Assembly: GCA_020718065.1 (NCBI GenBank)
Contig: DYDE01000002.1
Coordinates: forward strand, 1 to 54,794
DNA from: Marinifilum sp.
Lineage (GTDB): Bacteria > Bacteroidota > Bacteroidia > Bacteroidales > CG2-30-32-10
Direction: 5' to 3'
Length of the DNA: 54,794 nt
Position 1 is the first letter of the stretch; the number at the start of each line of letters is the position of its first letter. Both the position numbers and the translations under genes were made by a program. The notes beneath the pieces were generated by a model. The model saw nothing but the letters and a program-made list of their open reading frames with translations, was not told the DNA's origin and ran no database searches. This document shows positions 30,047-38,233 of this stretch, piece by piece.

Positions 30047-30082
30047 AAAAAGCCTCTAGAGTAAAATCTAGGGGTTTTTTAT
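30047..30082 (+). terminator. Rho-independent terminator in the intergenic region
   Basis: AAAAGCCTCTAGA, 6-nt loop, TCTAGGGGTTTTTT: 12-13 paired positions with G-U pairs and a T tail. It is 210 bases past the small lipoprotein, so it may end either that mRNA or a separate short RNA. Confidence 0.75.
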
Positions 30083-30294
30083 TTATTTACCAATTATATT
30101 TAGATAACTTTTATTAATTGAAAGCTAAAATTTCTTGACAGTACCTGAAAATAAACAAACGAAATATATTAAAAAACATTAGAAGCAATAAACCATTCTG
30201 ATTTTTAACTTCTTAGAAAGTTTATTGTTATAATTACAAAAATAAAGATATTTTTGAATAATAAAAAATCAGTTATGATATAGTGTTATTTGAT

Positions 30295-32025
30295 ATGAGA
30301 ATATATAAATCATTAATAGTTGGACTTTTTTGTTTATCTACTATACTTTCATCAGGGCAAACAATGGCTACAGATAACTATTTTCGTTCGCCTCTTTCTA
30401 TTCCTATTATTTCATCAGGTAGTTTTGGGGAAATAAGAAGTGACCATTTTCATTCTGGAATTGACTATAAAACTCAAGGAACTGAAGGCATATCTGTTTA
30501 TGCAGTTGCAGATGGATTTGTTTCAAGAATTAAAATTTCGCCTTCAGGTTATGGAAATGCTTTATATATTACTCATCCCAATGGTTATGTGTCAGTTTAT
30601 GCTCATTTAAAAAATTTTAACAATTCTATTGATTACTATGCTAAACAAGAGCAATATAAAATTGAATCATTTGCTATAGATTTAGCTCCTGACAGCAATA
30701 AATTAAAAGTAAAAAAAGGTGATTTAATTGCTTTTTCTGGAAATAGTGGCAGATCTTTTGGAGCTCATCTTCATTTTGAATTAAGAGAAGAGTTATCTGA
30801 AAATCCAATTAATCCTTACCTTAATGGATTCAAAATTAAAGACAATACCCCCCCTGTAGTGAAATCAATTAAAATATATCCTATTGGTGAAGGCAGTAGC
30901 GTTAATAATTCAATAGAGCCTTTTACATTAGAAGTTTTCGGAACAGGAAACAAATATTCTATTAATAAATCTAGTAATATTACGGTATTCGGAAATATTG
31001 CTTTTGGAATTGAGGCTTATGATTTAGCAGAAGGAGCAACAAATAATAAAGGTATATACTCTATCGAACTTCTTGTGGATTCAATTTCCTATTTTTCATT
31101 AAAACTAGATAAAATGGATTTTAATGAAAACAGATATATTAATGATTTAATTGATTATAAAGAGTTTGTTAAAAACAAAAAGAAAGTTATTCAATCAAAA
31201 AAAGCAATAAATAACAATTTGAATAATCTTTATAATATTATTAAAAACAATGGAATTATTAAATTTGATGATAATAAAACCCATACAATTACTTACATAT
31301 TAAAAGATGAAAAACAAAACACAAGCAAATTAAGTTTTAAGATTGATTGTTCATATAAAACAAATGTTCAAGAATATAAAAACAACAATCTTTTTACTGA
31401 TACGATATATTGCTATAAACCAAAAAGAATAGAAAAAGAAAATATAATTCTAGATTTTCCAATTAATTCAATATTTGATTCATTGTTTTTTAATTTTTCT
31501 CAAGCAAACAGTCCTTTATATAACACTAGCCCCATATACAATATTCATGATTCATATACTCCTATTTTAAATGCTTATACAATATCAATAAAAATAGATA
31601 GTTTATCAATAAAAAATTATGAAAAATCAGTAATTGTTAAAATAAATGAAAAAAATGAGAAGAAGCCTATTATTAGTAAATGGGAAAACGGATATGTTAA
31701 TGCTAAATCATTTGAATTTGGGAGTTTTACAGTATTAATTGATTCAATACCTCCTATAATAAAGCCTATAAATATTAGCAACAACAAAAACATGTTGGAA
31801 GAAGAAGCTATCATTATAAAAATAACAGATAATTTATCAGGTATAGCAACTTATAAAGGTACAATCAATGGAAAATGGGTTTTAATGGAATACGATGAAA
31901 AGAAAAACCTTTTAAAATATTATTTTAATAATAATAAAACAAAAAAAGGGGATAATATTTTGGAATTGCAGGTTAAAGACCAAAAAAATAATCAATCAAC
32001 ATATAAAGTTGTTTTTATAAAATAA
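30295..32025 (+). CDS. Secreted M23 peptidase with C-terminal beta domains
   Basis: 576 residues from the ATG at 30295; an in-frame GTG lies 12 bases upstream, but the ATG gives the cleaner signal peptide (RIYKSLIVGLFCLSTILSSG). M23 domain near residues 30-170 with zinc motifs: HFHSGIDYKT, VYAHLKNF and SFGAHLHFELRE, all metal positions present, and an insert of about 30 residues between strands (YYAKQEQYKIESFAID). The C-terminal 370 residues are Lys/Asn-rich and beta-predicted, with no named domain. A periplasmic or surface peptidoglycan endopeptidase is expected. Differs from the anchored M23 at 8600 in lacking a coiled coil. Confidence 0.88.
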   Translation: MRIYKSLIVGLFCLSTILSSGQTMATDNYFRSPLSIPIISSGSFGEIRSDHFHSGIDYKTQGTEGISVYAVADGFVSRIKISPSGYGNALYITHPNGYVSVYAHLKNFNNSIDYYAKQEQYKIESFAIDLAPDSNKLKVKKGDLIAFSGNSGRSFGAHLHFELREELSENPINPYLNGFKIKDNTPPVVKSIKIYPIGEGSSVNNSIEPFTLEVFGTGNKYSINKSSNITVFGNIAFGIEAYDLAEGATNNKGIYSIELLVDSISYFSLKLDKMDFNENRYINDLIDYKEFVKNKKKVIQSKKAINNNLNNLYNIIKNNGIIKFDDNKTHTITYILKDEKQNTSKLSFKIDCSYKTNVQEYKNNNLFTDTIYCYKPKRIEKENIILDFPINSIFDSLFFNFSQANSPLYNTSPIYNIHDSYTPILNAYTISIKIDSLSIKNYEKSVIVKINEKNEKKPIISKWENGYVNAKSFEFGSFTVLIDSIPPIIKPINISNNKNMLEEEAIIIKITDNLSGIATYKGTINGKWVLMEYDEKKNLLKYYFNNNKTKKGDNILELQVKDQKNNQSTYKVVFIK

Positions 32026-32056
32026 AAGTGCTTTATATGCTTAAAACAAGCACTTT
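32025..32056 (+). terminator. Weak hairpin after the secreted M23 peptidase
   Basis: AAAGTGCTT (32025-32033) and AAGCACTTT (32048-32056) form a 9-bp stem with a 14-nt loop beginning at the stop codon. No T run follows directly (it is delayed about 15 bases), so termination is uncertain. Confidence 0.4.
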
Positions 32057-32161
32057 CAAATGAAAAGCCAATTTTTTATAAAATTTTTATTGAAAATATT
32101 GTTCATATTTTTTTAAATTTACACCGTGAAAAACACATAAGTATAATCAATACTTAGAGAT

Positions 32162-33718
32162 ATGTATATATTAGGGTCAATTATAAAAAGAGCGATAGAA
32201 TTACGAAGCAAAATCCCTACATTCTCCGATATTAATTCAAGTGATGCTTATAAAGCTCAAAAAAGAACTTTAAAAAGGTTACTAAGAAGGGCTAATGAAA
32301 CTGCATTTGGTGAACATTATAATTTTTGGGAAATATTAAAAAGCAAGAATCCGGTAAAGACTTTTCAAGAAACGGTTCCTGTTCATGATTATAATTCTAT
32401 CTACAAACAATGGTGGTATAGGACCCTGACTGGAGAATCATACGTTTGTTGGCCAGGATCGGTGAAGTATTTTGCATTAAGTTCAGGAACATCTGAAGCC
32501 TCAAGTAAGTACATACCTGTTACCAATGATATGATACGTGCAATTAAGAAAACAAGTATTCGTCAATTAGTTTCTCTTGCACAGTACGATTTTCCAAATG
32601 AATTTTACGAAAAAGGCATTCTAATGCTTGGTGGCAGTACTCATTTGCAGTTTAATGGCACTTATTATGAAGGGGATTTATCTGGAATTACAGCGGGAAA
32701 TTTACCTTTTTGGTTTCAACATTTTTATAAACCAGGAAAAAGAATTTCTAAAGAAAGAGAATGGTCAACAAAGTTAGATGAAATTGTTAAAAATGCAAAG
32801 GATTGGGATATTGGTGTTATCGTTGGTGTTCCAGCTTGGTTGCAAATATTAATGGAGCGCATTATCAAACATTATAATGTGAAAACAATTCATGATGTTT
32901 GGCCTAATTTATCAATATATGTCCACGGTGGTGTTTCTTTTGTTCCTTTTATGAAAGGTTTTGAAAAATTATTAGCACACCCTTTAACATATATTGAAAC
33001 TTATTTGGCATCAGAAGGATTTATTGCTTTTCAATCTCGACCAAACACAGAATCAATGGAACTGGTTATTGATAATGGTATTTTCTTTGAATTTGTTCCA
33101 TTTAATGAAAAGAATTTCAATTCAGATGGAAAAATCAAAGATTTTCCAGAAACATTAACTATTAAAGAAGTTGAAGAAAATAAAGAATACGCCCTTTTAT
33201 TATCTTCATGTTCAGGAGCATGGCGTTATTTGATTGGTGATACAATTAAATTTACTTCCTTAAAAAGAAACGAGATATTAATTACAGGCAGAACTAAACA
33301 TTTTCTCAGTTTGTGTGGAGAACATTTGTCACAAGAAAATATGAATTCTGCAGTAAAAATGCTGGATGATGAATTTAATCTTGATATTCGAGAATTTACA
33401 GTAGCTGGAATCAGACATGATTCAATGTTTGCGCATAAATGGTTTCTTGGGACAGATAAAATCATTTCACCTGAATTGGCAAAGCAAAAAATAGATGAAA
33501 ATTTAAAAATACTTAATGATGATTATCGGGTTGAAAGGATTGCTGCAATTAAAGATGTATTTGTTGAAGTATTGCCATCAGATGTTTTTTACGACTGGAT
33601 GAAACAAAAGGGCAAAGAGGGTGGACAAAACAAGTTTCCTCGTGTTTTGAAAAATCAACAAATTAATGAATGGGAAGAACATATTTTAAAATATAAACAG
33701 AAACATCAACTTTTATAA
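32162..33718 (+). CDS. GH3-like acyl-amide synthetase
   Basis: 518 residues, a full-length GH3 fold (ANL superfamily relative of the plant auxin-responsive GH3 proteins that couple acyl acids to amino acids). ALSSGTSEASSKYIPVT is the ATP-binding motif, then FVPFMKGFEKLL, TYLASEGFIAFQ and LLLSSCSGAWRYLIGDTI, and a C-terminal domain with ITGRTKHFLSLCGEHLS. Bacterial members of Bacteroidota are uncharacterised as to acyl acid and amino acid. Its stop codon is directly followed by the ATG of a LysE exporter, which suggests that the product may be an amino-acid conjugate that is exported. This is inference. Confidence 0.88.
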   Translation: MYILGSIIKRAIELRSKIPTFSDINSSDAYKAQKRTLKRLLRRANETAFGEHYNFWEILKSKNPVKTFQETVPVHDYNSIYKQWWYRTLTGESYVCWPGSVKYFALSSGTSEASSKYIPVTNDMIRAIKKTSIRQLVSLAQYDFPNEFYEKGILMLGGSTHLQFNGTYYEGDLSGITAGNLPFWFQHFYKPGKRISKEREWSTKLDEIVKNAKDWDIGVIVGVPAWLQILMERIIKHYNVKTIHDVWPNLSIYVHGGVSFVPFMKGFEKLLAHPLTYIETYLASEGFIAFQSRPNTESMELVIDNGIFFEFVPFNEKNFNSDGKIKDFPETLTIKEVEENKEYALLLSSCSGAWRYLIGDTIKFTSLKRNEILITGRTKHFLSLCGEHLSQENMNSAVKMLDDEFNLDIREFTVAGIRHDSMFAHKWFLGTDKIISPELAKQKIDENLKILNDDYRVERIAAIKDVFVEVLPSDVFYDWMKQKGKEGGQNKFPRVLKNQQINEWEEHILKYKQKHQLL

Positions 33719-34360
33719 ATGATTTATTCTTTATTCAAAGGCGTTTTATTAGGATTCACTGTTGCAATTATTTTGGGACCAGGGTTTTTCTCGTTACTAC
33801 AAACTAGCATTTATCGTGGATTCAAAGCTGGGGCATTGCTTGCTATAGGAATTCTTATTAGCGATTTTGCAATGATTTCATTATGTTATTTTGGTTTTAT
33901 GCAAATCTTTGATAACCCAGAAAACCAATTATCTATAGGAATCATCGGAGGTATTATTCTTATTGTATTTGGAATTGTTACATTTACAAGAAAACCAAGT
34001 CTGGGTGACAGGCCTAAACAAAATTATGATTCAAAAGCAAAAAAACCTAAAATCATTGCATATATTGGAAAAGGGTTTTTGATGAATACCCTTAATCCTT
34101 TCTTGCTAATTTTTTGGATTGGAGTGGTTAGCTTTGCAACTTCCAATTATGGATTAGATTATAAAAGTCTTATATTTTTCTTCTCTGGAACACTTGGTAC
34201 TATTCTTTTAACTGATCTAGTTAAATGTTATTTGGCAATAAAAGTGAGGAAATTCCTTAACTTACATGTAATAACCTGGATGAATCGACTTGTTGGTATC
34301 ACATTAGCTGTATTTGGAATTGTATTGATCGTAAGGGTTGTGATTTTTTGTTTTTACTAA
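33719..34360 (+). CDS. LysE/RhtB-family exporter
   Basis: 213 residues with about six membrane segments. It begins with a helix containing VAIILGPGFFSLLQTSIYRGF, the family's first-helix P-G pattern, and continues with AIGILISDFAMISLCYFGF and MNTLNPFLLIFWIGVVSF. LysE-type carriers export amino acids or related amines by proton antiport. The start codon follows the GH3-like stop with no gap, so the two are surely co-translated. Seven bases separate its end from the folD stop on the other strand. Confidence 0.85.
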   Translation: MIYSLFKGVLLGFTVAIILGPGFFSLLQTSIYRGFKAGALLAIGILISDFAMISLCYFGFMQIFDNPENQLSIGIIGGIILIVFGIVTFTRKPSLGDRPKQNYDSKAKKPKIIAYIGKGFLMNTLNPFLLIFWIGVVSFATSNYGLDYKSLIFFFSGTLGTILLTDLVKCYLAIKVRKFLNLHVITWMNRLVGITLAVFGIVLIVRVVIFCFY

Positions 34361-34367
34361 GTTATAA

Positions 34368-35243
34368 TCAGATTTCTTTTTTTGCTGCTTTAAGAGTATT
34401 CATCAATAATGCAGTAATTGTCATCGGACCAACACCACCAGGAACAGGAGTTATATAACTACATTTTTTTGATACTTCATCGTATTTTACATCACCTTTT
34501 AAACGGAAACCAGATTTGGTCTCATTTGAAGGGACTCTATGTAAACCCACATCAATAACCACAGCTCCTTCTTTAACCATATCTGCTTTCACATATTCAA
34601 GTTTGCCCATAGCAACAATTAATATATCGGCTTGTGCTGAAATTTCTTTTAAATTTTTGGTTTTACTATGACATAAAGATACTGTGCAGTTTCCTGGATT
34701 GGTATTGCGAGCTAACAAAATACTCATTGGAGACCCAACAATATGACTTCTACCTAAAACAACACAATGTTTACCTTCGGTTTCAACACCAGCACGTTTT
34801 AATAATTCTAAAATGCCGAGGGGAGTTGCAGCAATAAAAGCTGGTAAATTGCTTGCCATTTTACCAAAATTAATTGGATGAAAACCATCAACATCCTTGG
34901 TATAGTTTATTTTTTCAATTACTTTATCAACAGAAATGTGTTTTGGTAATGGTTGTTGTACAATTAAACCATCAATATCATCATCATTATTAATAAAATC
35001 TATAGTATCAAGTAATTCTTTTTCGGTAATTGTTGAAGGGTATTTATATACAGAAGAGATAAAGCCAACTTCATGGCAAGCTTTTTCCTTATTTGCAACA
35101 TAAGTTTGACTTGCAGGATCATCTCCTACAATAATAGCAGCTAAATGGGGGGCCTTGGTATTATTATCTAACATTTCTTTAACCTCTTTAGCTATTTCAG
35201 ATTTTATTTCATCTGCTATTTTTTTTCCATCTATTATATTCAT
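34368..35243 (-). CDS. folD: Methylene-THF dehydrogenase/methenyl-THF cyclohydrolase
   Basis: 291 residues from the ATG at 35243; an in-frame TTG just upstream is less likely. [17 protein letters not shown] holds the catalytic Lys, [14 protein letters not shown] and [14 protein letters not shown] the folate-site blocks, and [15 protein letters not shown] the NADP loop; it ends with [19 protein letters not shown]. Makes 10-formyl-THF, used by PurH in this window. Monocistronic on the minus strand as far as seen. Confidence 0.97.
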   Translation of the reverse strand: MNIIDGKKIADEIKSEIAKEVKEMLDNNTKAPHLAAIIVGDDPASQTYVANKEKACHEVGFISSVYKYPSTITEKELLDTIDFINNDDDIDGLIVQQPLPKHISVDKVIEKINYTKDVDGFHPINFGKMASNLPAFIAATPLGILELLKRAGVETEGKHCVVLGRSHIVGSPMSILLARNTNPGNCTVSLCHSKTKNLKEISAQADILIVAMGKLEYVKADMVKEGAVVIDVGLHRVPSNETKSGFRLKGDVKYDEVSKKCSYITPVPGGVGPMTITALLMNTLKAAKKEI

Positions 35244-35343
35244 CAATATTTCTTTTATTTAATTTTTAATGTTAGATAGAATGTCCAAAATATTTATTGC
35301 TTTTTTGGTATGCTTTTATATATGACATTTCATCATATTTAGC

Positions 35344-36678
35344 TTAGTTTCCTCTAAAATTCTTCATCATTTTCATCATATTGGCACCACCTCCACCAGA
35401 CATGGATTTCATTATGCGACGAGTGTCATCGAATTGTTTGATTAGTCTGTTTACTTGTTGAATATCTGTTCCACTACCGATAGCAATTCGTTTTCTTCTG
35501 CTTCCATTTAAAATAACAGGATTTTCTCTTTCTTCGGGTGTCATAGAAAAAATAATAGCTTCGATTCCTTTAAAAGCATTATCGTCAATATCAACATCTC
35601 TTAATGCTTTTCCCATACCGGGTATCATTCCCATTAAATCTTTGATATTACCCATTTTTTTTATTTGACCAAGTTGAGAAAGGAAGTCGTTAAAGTTAAA
35701 TTGGTTCTTTGCAATTTTTTTCTGAAGTTTTTGGGCTTCCTCTTCGTTGAATTGTTCCTGAGCACGTTCTACCAAAGAAACAATATCACCCATACCAAGT
35801 ATTCGGTCGGCCATACGTTCTGGGTAAAAAACATCAATTGCATCAAGTTTTTCACCAATACCAACAAATTTAATTGGTTTATTAACAACAGAACGAATTG
35901 TCAGGGCAGCACCACCTCTTGTATCTCCATCGAGTTTTGTTAAGACAACTCCTTCAAAATTAAGGCGATCGTTAAAAGCTTTTGCAGTATTAACAGCATC
36001 TTGTCCTGTCATTGAATCAACAACAAACAAAGTTTCCTGAGGATTAAGAGCCTTTTTAATAGCTGAAATTTCGTTCATCATTTCTTCATCAATAGCTAAT
36101 CGGCCGGCTGTATCGACAATGACAACATTATAACCTCTGTCTTTTGCAAAATTAACTGCATTTTTAGCAATAGCTACCGGATTTTTACTTTCTTCTTCTG
36201 CAAAAACAGGAACATCAATTTGTTCACTCAAAACTTTTAATTGTTCGATAGCTGCTGGACGATATATATCGCAAGCAACAAGTAAAGGACTTTTTCCTTT
36301 TTTAGTTTTAAGATAATTGGCTAACTTACCTGAGAATGTTGTTTTCCCAGAGCCTTGTAACCCAGCAATTAATATGATAGCAGGGTTACCTTTTAAATTA
36401 ACGTCAGTTTTTTCAGTACCCATTAAGGCAGTAAGCTCATCATGAACTATTTTTACCATCAATTGGCTGGGAGAAACTGCAGTTAAAACATTCTGACCTA
36501 ATGCTTTTTCTTTAACCTGTTCTGTAAAAGATTTTGCAATTTTATAGTTAACGTCTGCATCTAAAAGTGCTTTTCTAACTTCTTTAAGGGTTTCTGCAAT
36601 ATTTATTTCAGTAATTCTACCTTGGCCTTTAAGGATTTTAAATGCCCTTTCGAATTTATCACTTAAACTTTCAAACAT
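35344..36678 (-). CDS. ffh: Signal recognition particle GTPase Ffh
   Basis: 444 residues. N domain, then the G domain with GLQGSGKTTFSGKLANYL (P-loop), VIVDTAGRLAIDEEMM and LTKLDGDTRGGAAL, and a Met-rich M domain with LSQLGQIKKMG, GMIPGMGKALR and the C-terminal NMMKMMKNFRGN. Binds 4.5S RNA and signal peptides and delivers ribosomes to FtsY. The 4.5S RNA gene is not in the window. The 97 bp after it contain nothing I recognise. Confidence 0.97.
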   Translation of the reverse strand: MFESLSDKFERAFKILKGQGRITEINIAETLKEVRKALLDADVNYKIAKSFTEQVKEKALGQNVLTAVSPSQLMVKIVHDELTALMGTEKTDVNLKGNPAIILIAGLQGSGKTTFSGKLANYLKTKKGKSPLLVACDIYRPAAIEQLKVLSEQIDVPVFAEEESKNPVAIAKNAVNFAKDRGYNVVIVDTAGRLAIDEEMMNEISAIKKALNPQETLFVVDSMTGQDAVNTAKAFNDRLNFEGVVLTKLDGDTRGGAALTIRSVVNKPIKFVGIGEKLDAIDVFYPERMADRILGMGDIVSLVERAQEQFNEEEAQKLQKKIAKNQFNFNDFLSQLGQIKKMGNIKDLMGMIPGMGKALRDVDIDDNAFKGIEAIIFSMTPEERENPVILNGSRRKRIAIGSGTDIQQVNRLIKQFDDTRRIMKSMSGGGGANMMKMMKNFRGN

Positions 36679-36701
36679 ATTGTATATTTTTTTGAGAGGG
36701 A

Positions 36702-36709
36702 CAAAATTA
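36702..36709 (-). promoter_or_regulatory. -7 box (TAATTTTG) for ffh
   Basis: Minus-strand TAATTTTG, 24 bases before the ffh ATG, matches TAnnTTTG. Confidence 0.45.
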
Positions 36710-36967
36710 CAAAAAAAATTGATTTTTGATATTGTATTTAAACCTTACTTATTAGTTTTTAAATGTAAAAAAAACTAATTGTTATAAGACTACAGTTAAG
36801 ACAATTTATCAATCTGGCGAAGTATGTTAAAACAATACTTTTTTCACAAATATTCTTTGGAGAGACAGGTTTGTGAAGCTTTTCCTTTTTATGAGAAAGC
36901 GAAAATAATATCAATATCTTACATTTTTTGTACACTTGTATATTTATTTTTATTTAATAATTCTTTT

Positions 36968-36975
36968 TAGATTTG
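36968..36975 (+). promoter_or_regulatory. -7 box (TAGATTTG) for the 112-aa lipoprotein gene
   Basis: TAGATTTG, 37 bases before the ATG at 37012, fits TAnnTTTG. No well-placed -33 element. Confidence 0.45.
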
Positions 36976-37011
36976 TAGTGATTAATAAATATCAAATAAT
37001 TATAGAAAATT

Positions 37012-37350
37012 ATGAAAAAAGTATTACTTTTTTTCTCAGCCTTGGCTGTAATTTCATTAGCTTCATGCAAAAAGGATTATTCCTGTTTTTGTACAGAAGC
37101 AAGTACAACAACAAGAACTGATTATTACGATGATGATGGAATACAAGGAATGGATGTAACAACATCTCCTACAGTACAAAACAGTTTTATTGAATCTTTG
37201 GGTAAGACAACAAAAAAAGATGGTAATAAACAATGTAACGATTTTACTGAAACAACAGAAAGTTCTGTTGGAGCAACAATGACCGTAAATGGTATTAAAT
37301 ACGGAACCATTGAAAAAACAAAACATGTAACTAATTGTTCATTAAAATAA
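37012..37350 (+). CDS. Small lipoprotein with Cys-rich ends
   Basis: 112 residues. Lipobox VISLASCKKD (Cys 19). The mature part has CKKDYSCFCTEAS, a middle of Thr/Ser and acidic residues (TDYYDDDGIQGMD), one Cys in KQCNDFTE and a last Cys in HVTNCSLK. The even number of Cys besides the lipid-bearing one (four) would allow two disulphides in the periplasm or at the surface. No domain is recognisable. It has its own promoter-like box and a strong terminator. Confidence 0.72.
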   Translation: MKKVLLFFSALAVISLASCKKDYSCFCTEASTTTRTDYYDDDGIQGMDVTTSPTVQNSFIESLGKTTKKDGNKQCNDFTETTESSVGATMTVNGIKYGTIEKTKHVTNCSLK

Positions 37351-37354
37351 AGAT

Positions 37355-37381
37355 AAAGAGCTTCAAATGAAGCTCTTTTTT
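37355..37381 (+). terminator. Rho-independent terminator after the 112-aa lipoprotein
   Basis: AAAGAGCTTC, loop AAAT, GAAGCTCTTTTTTC: a perfect 10-bp stem with T tail four bases past the stop codon. Confidence 0.93.
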
Positions 37382-37496
37382 CTTTTATACTATGTTAACA
37401 AGCATTCAATCCCATTTCTTAAATATTTTCTTTTTTCAATATTATCTTTAATACTTAAAAAACTAAATAAAACGCTTCATCCTTTTATAAGCAGAA

Positions 37497-37504
37497 TAAA
37501 TTTG
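37497..37504 (+). promoter_or_regulatory. Orphan -7 box (TAAATTTG), near-copy of the 38201 promoter
   Basis: GCAGAATAAATTTG at 37491-37504 repeats GCAGAATAAATTTG at 38195-38208, and the downstream bases are also similar (AAACAA, TTTAATA). No gene follows; the 21-bp array starts 54 bases downstream. Confidence 0.4.
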
Positions 37505-37557
37505 TGAAAACAAATTTAATATTAAAGTTTTAAGAATCAACAGAGTCTGTAGAGACA

Positions 37558-37851
37558 ATTAAAATTTCGGAAATGATTATTGAATTGATGTTACAATGTT
37601 TTATAGTATAGGGAAGGTTTCTTAAATTCTCCAGATAGTATCTTGAAGTCTCCGGACAATGTTTAGAATTACCTAAACGGTTACTTTATTAACCGAAACG
37701 GATATATTATTAATCGATACGGTATCTTGAAGTCTCCGGAGTGTTCCTTGAAGCCTCCGGATTATTAATAGTAGTACGAGTATTGTTATTTTAATTGTCG
37801 AAATGGACTATGGTTAATAGACAATTGGATTATATGATGATGGGGTTAAAT
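37558..37851. repeat. Degenerate 21-bp tandem array (about 14 units)
   Basis: Units start every 21 bases from 37558. The best conserved are CTTGAAGTCTCCGGACAATG (37642), CTTGAAGTCTCCGGAGTGTT (37726) and CTTGAAGCCTCCGGATTATT (37747), with CTTAAATTCTCCAGATAGTA at 37621. A sub-group has ...CTAAACGG, ...CCGAAACGG and ...TCGATACGG at the same register (37663, 37684, 37705). Stop codons interrupt every frame, so it is not a coding repeat. Twenty-one bases is two helical turns. Edges are gradual and approximate. Confidence 0.65.
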
Positions 37852-37917
37852 TTGAGCGGTAGATTTGAAAAATAAAGCTAAGTGAATAATCTAATTAGAA
37901 ACAAGTTTCAGAGCATT

Positions 37918-37963
37918 TACCATAGAGGCATAGATTTCAAAGAGAAACACATAGAGTCATATA
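37918..37963. repeat. CATAGAG-type short repeat
   Basis: ACCATAGAGGCATAGA followed by AGAAACACATAGAGTCATA. Sequences of this type (CATAGAG or CACAGAG multiples) occur scattered in intergenic DNA of many Bacteroidota; the resemblance is from memory. Confidence 0.4.
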
Positions 37964-38178
37964 AGATAATCCCTAAACTTATTGAATGAGATTGAATGCC
38001 CCCCTTTCCTAAATCCTTTTCCCTAATAAGGAAAGGTCTTTGGCGATAGTTGAAGTTTTAAAAGGTTGTTTTTACTAATTAACTTAAAATTTATAGATTT
38101 AAGATTTTAAATACGACCATTCAATATTGAATTAATACCATTCAATAATAATGTTATGCTATTCACTTAATACTTTCT

Positions 38179-38208
38179 TTTGCATACGAACAATGCAGAA
38201 TAAATTTG
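38179..38208 (+). promoter_or_regulatory. Promoter (TTTG-N18-TAAATTTG) of the 527-aa secreted protein gene
   Basis: TTTG at 38179-38182, 18 bases, then TAAATTTG at 38201-38208: the most complete match to the Bacteroidota -33/-7 consensus that I see in this window. The ATG follows 25 bases later. Confidence 0.7.
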
Positions 38209-38233
38209 CATAAACAATTAAAATTTAATAAAC

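Larger units (their letters stand above)
29837..30294. other. 458-bp intergenic region with a possible short RNA
   Basis: No credible ORF. It holds a small hairpin TAGGTA-TTTT-TACCTA (29895-29910), a -7-like TACATTTG (29961-29968), an 11-base inverted repeat TTTTACTCTAG/CTAGAGTAAAA (29930-29940 with 30056-30066), and a terminator (30047-30082). Together these outline a possible independent RNA of about 110-150 nt. The remaining 200 bases before the M23 gene show nothing clear. Confidence 0.45.
36679..37011. other. 333-bp intergenic region between ffh and the lipoprotein gene
   Basis: No ORF worth calling. It holds the ffh -7 box (36702), an inverted repeat TTCACAAA/TTTGTGAA (36843-36850 and 36870-36877, 19-nt loop), and a -7-like TAGATTTG (36968-36975). 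The remainder is plain AT-rich sequence. Confidence 0.6.
37382..38233. other. Gene-free 850-bp stretch with a degenerate 21-bp array
   Basis: No credible ORF on either strand. Contents in order: an orphan -7 box (37497-37504), the 21-bp periodic array (37558-37851), AT-rich sequence, a CATAGAG-type repeat (37918-37963), a pyrimidine/A-rich patch with an imperfect hairpin CCTTTCC...GGAAAGG (38003-38036), and the promoter of the next gene (38179-38208). Confidence 0.7.

Noticed and set aside
37007-37326. Minus-strand ORFs opposite the 112-residue lipoprotein
   Set aside because: They are shadows of the plus-strand gene, which has a lipobox, promoter-like box and terminator.
37558-37851. Decayed gene with 7-residue repeats
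   Set aside because: All six frames are broken by stops within a few units, and the best units differ at positions that would not be synonymous.
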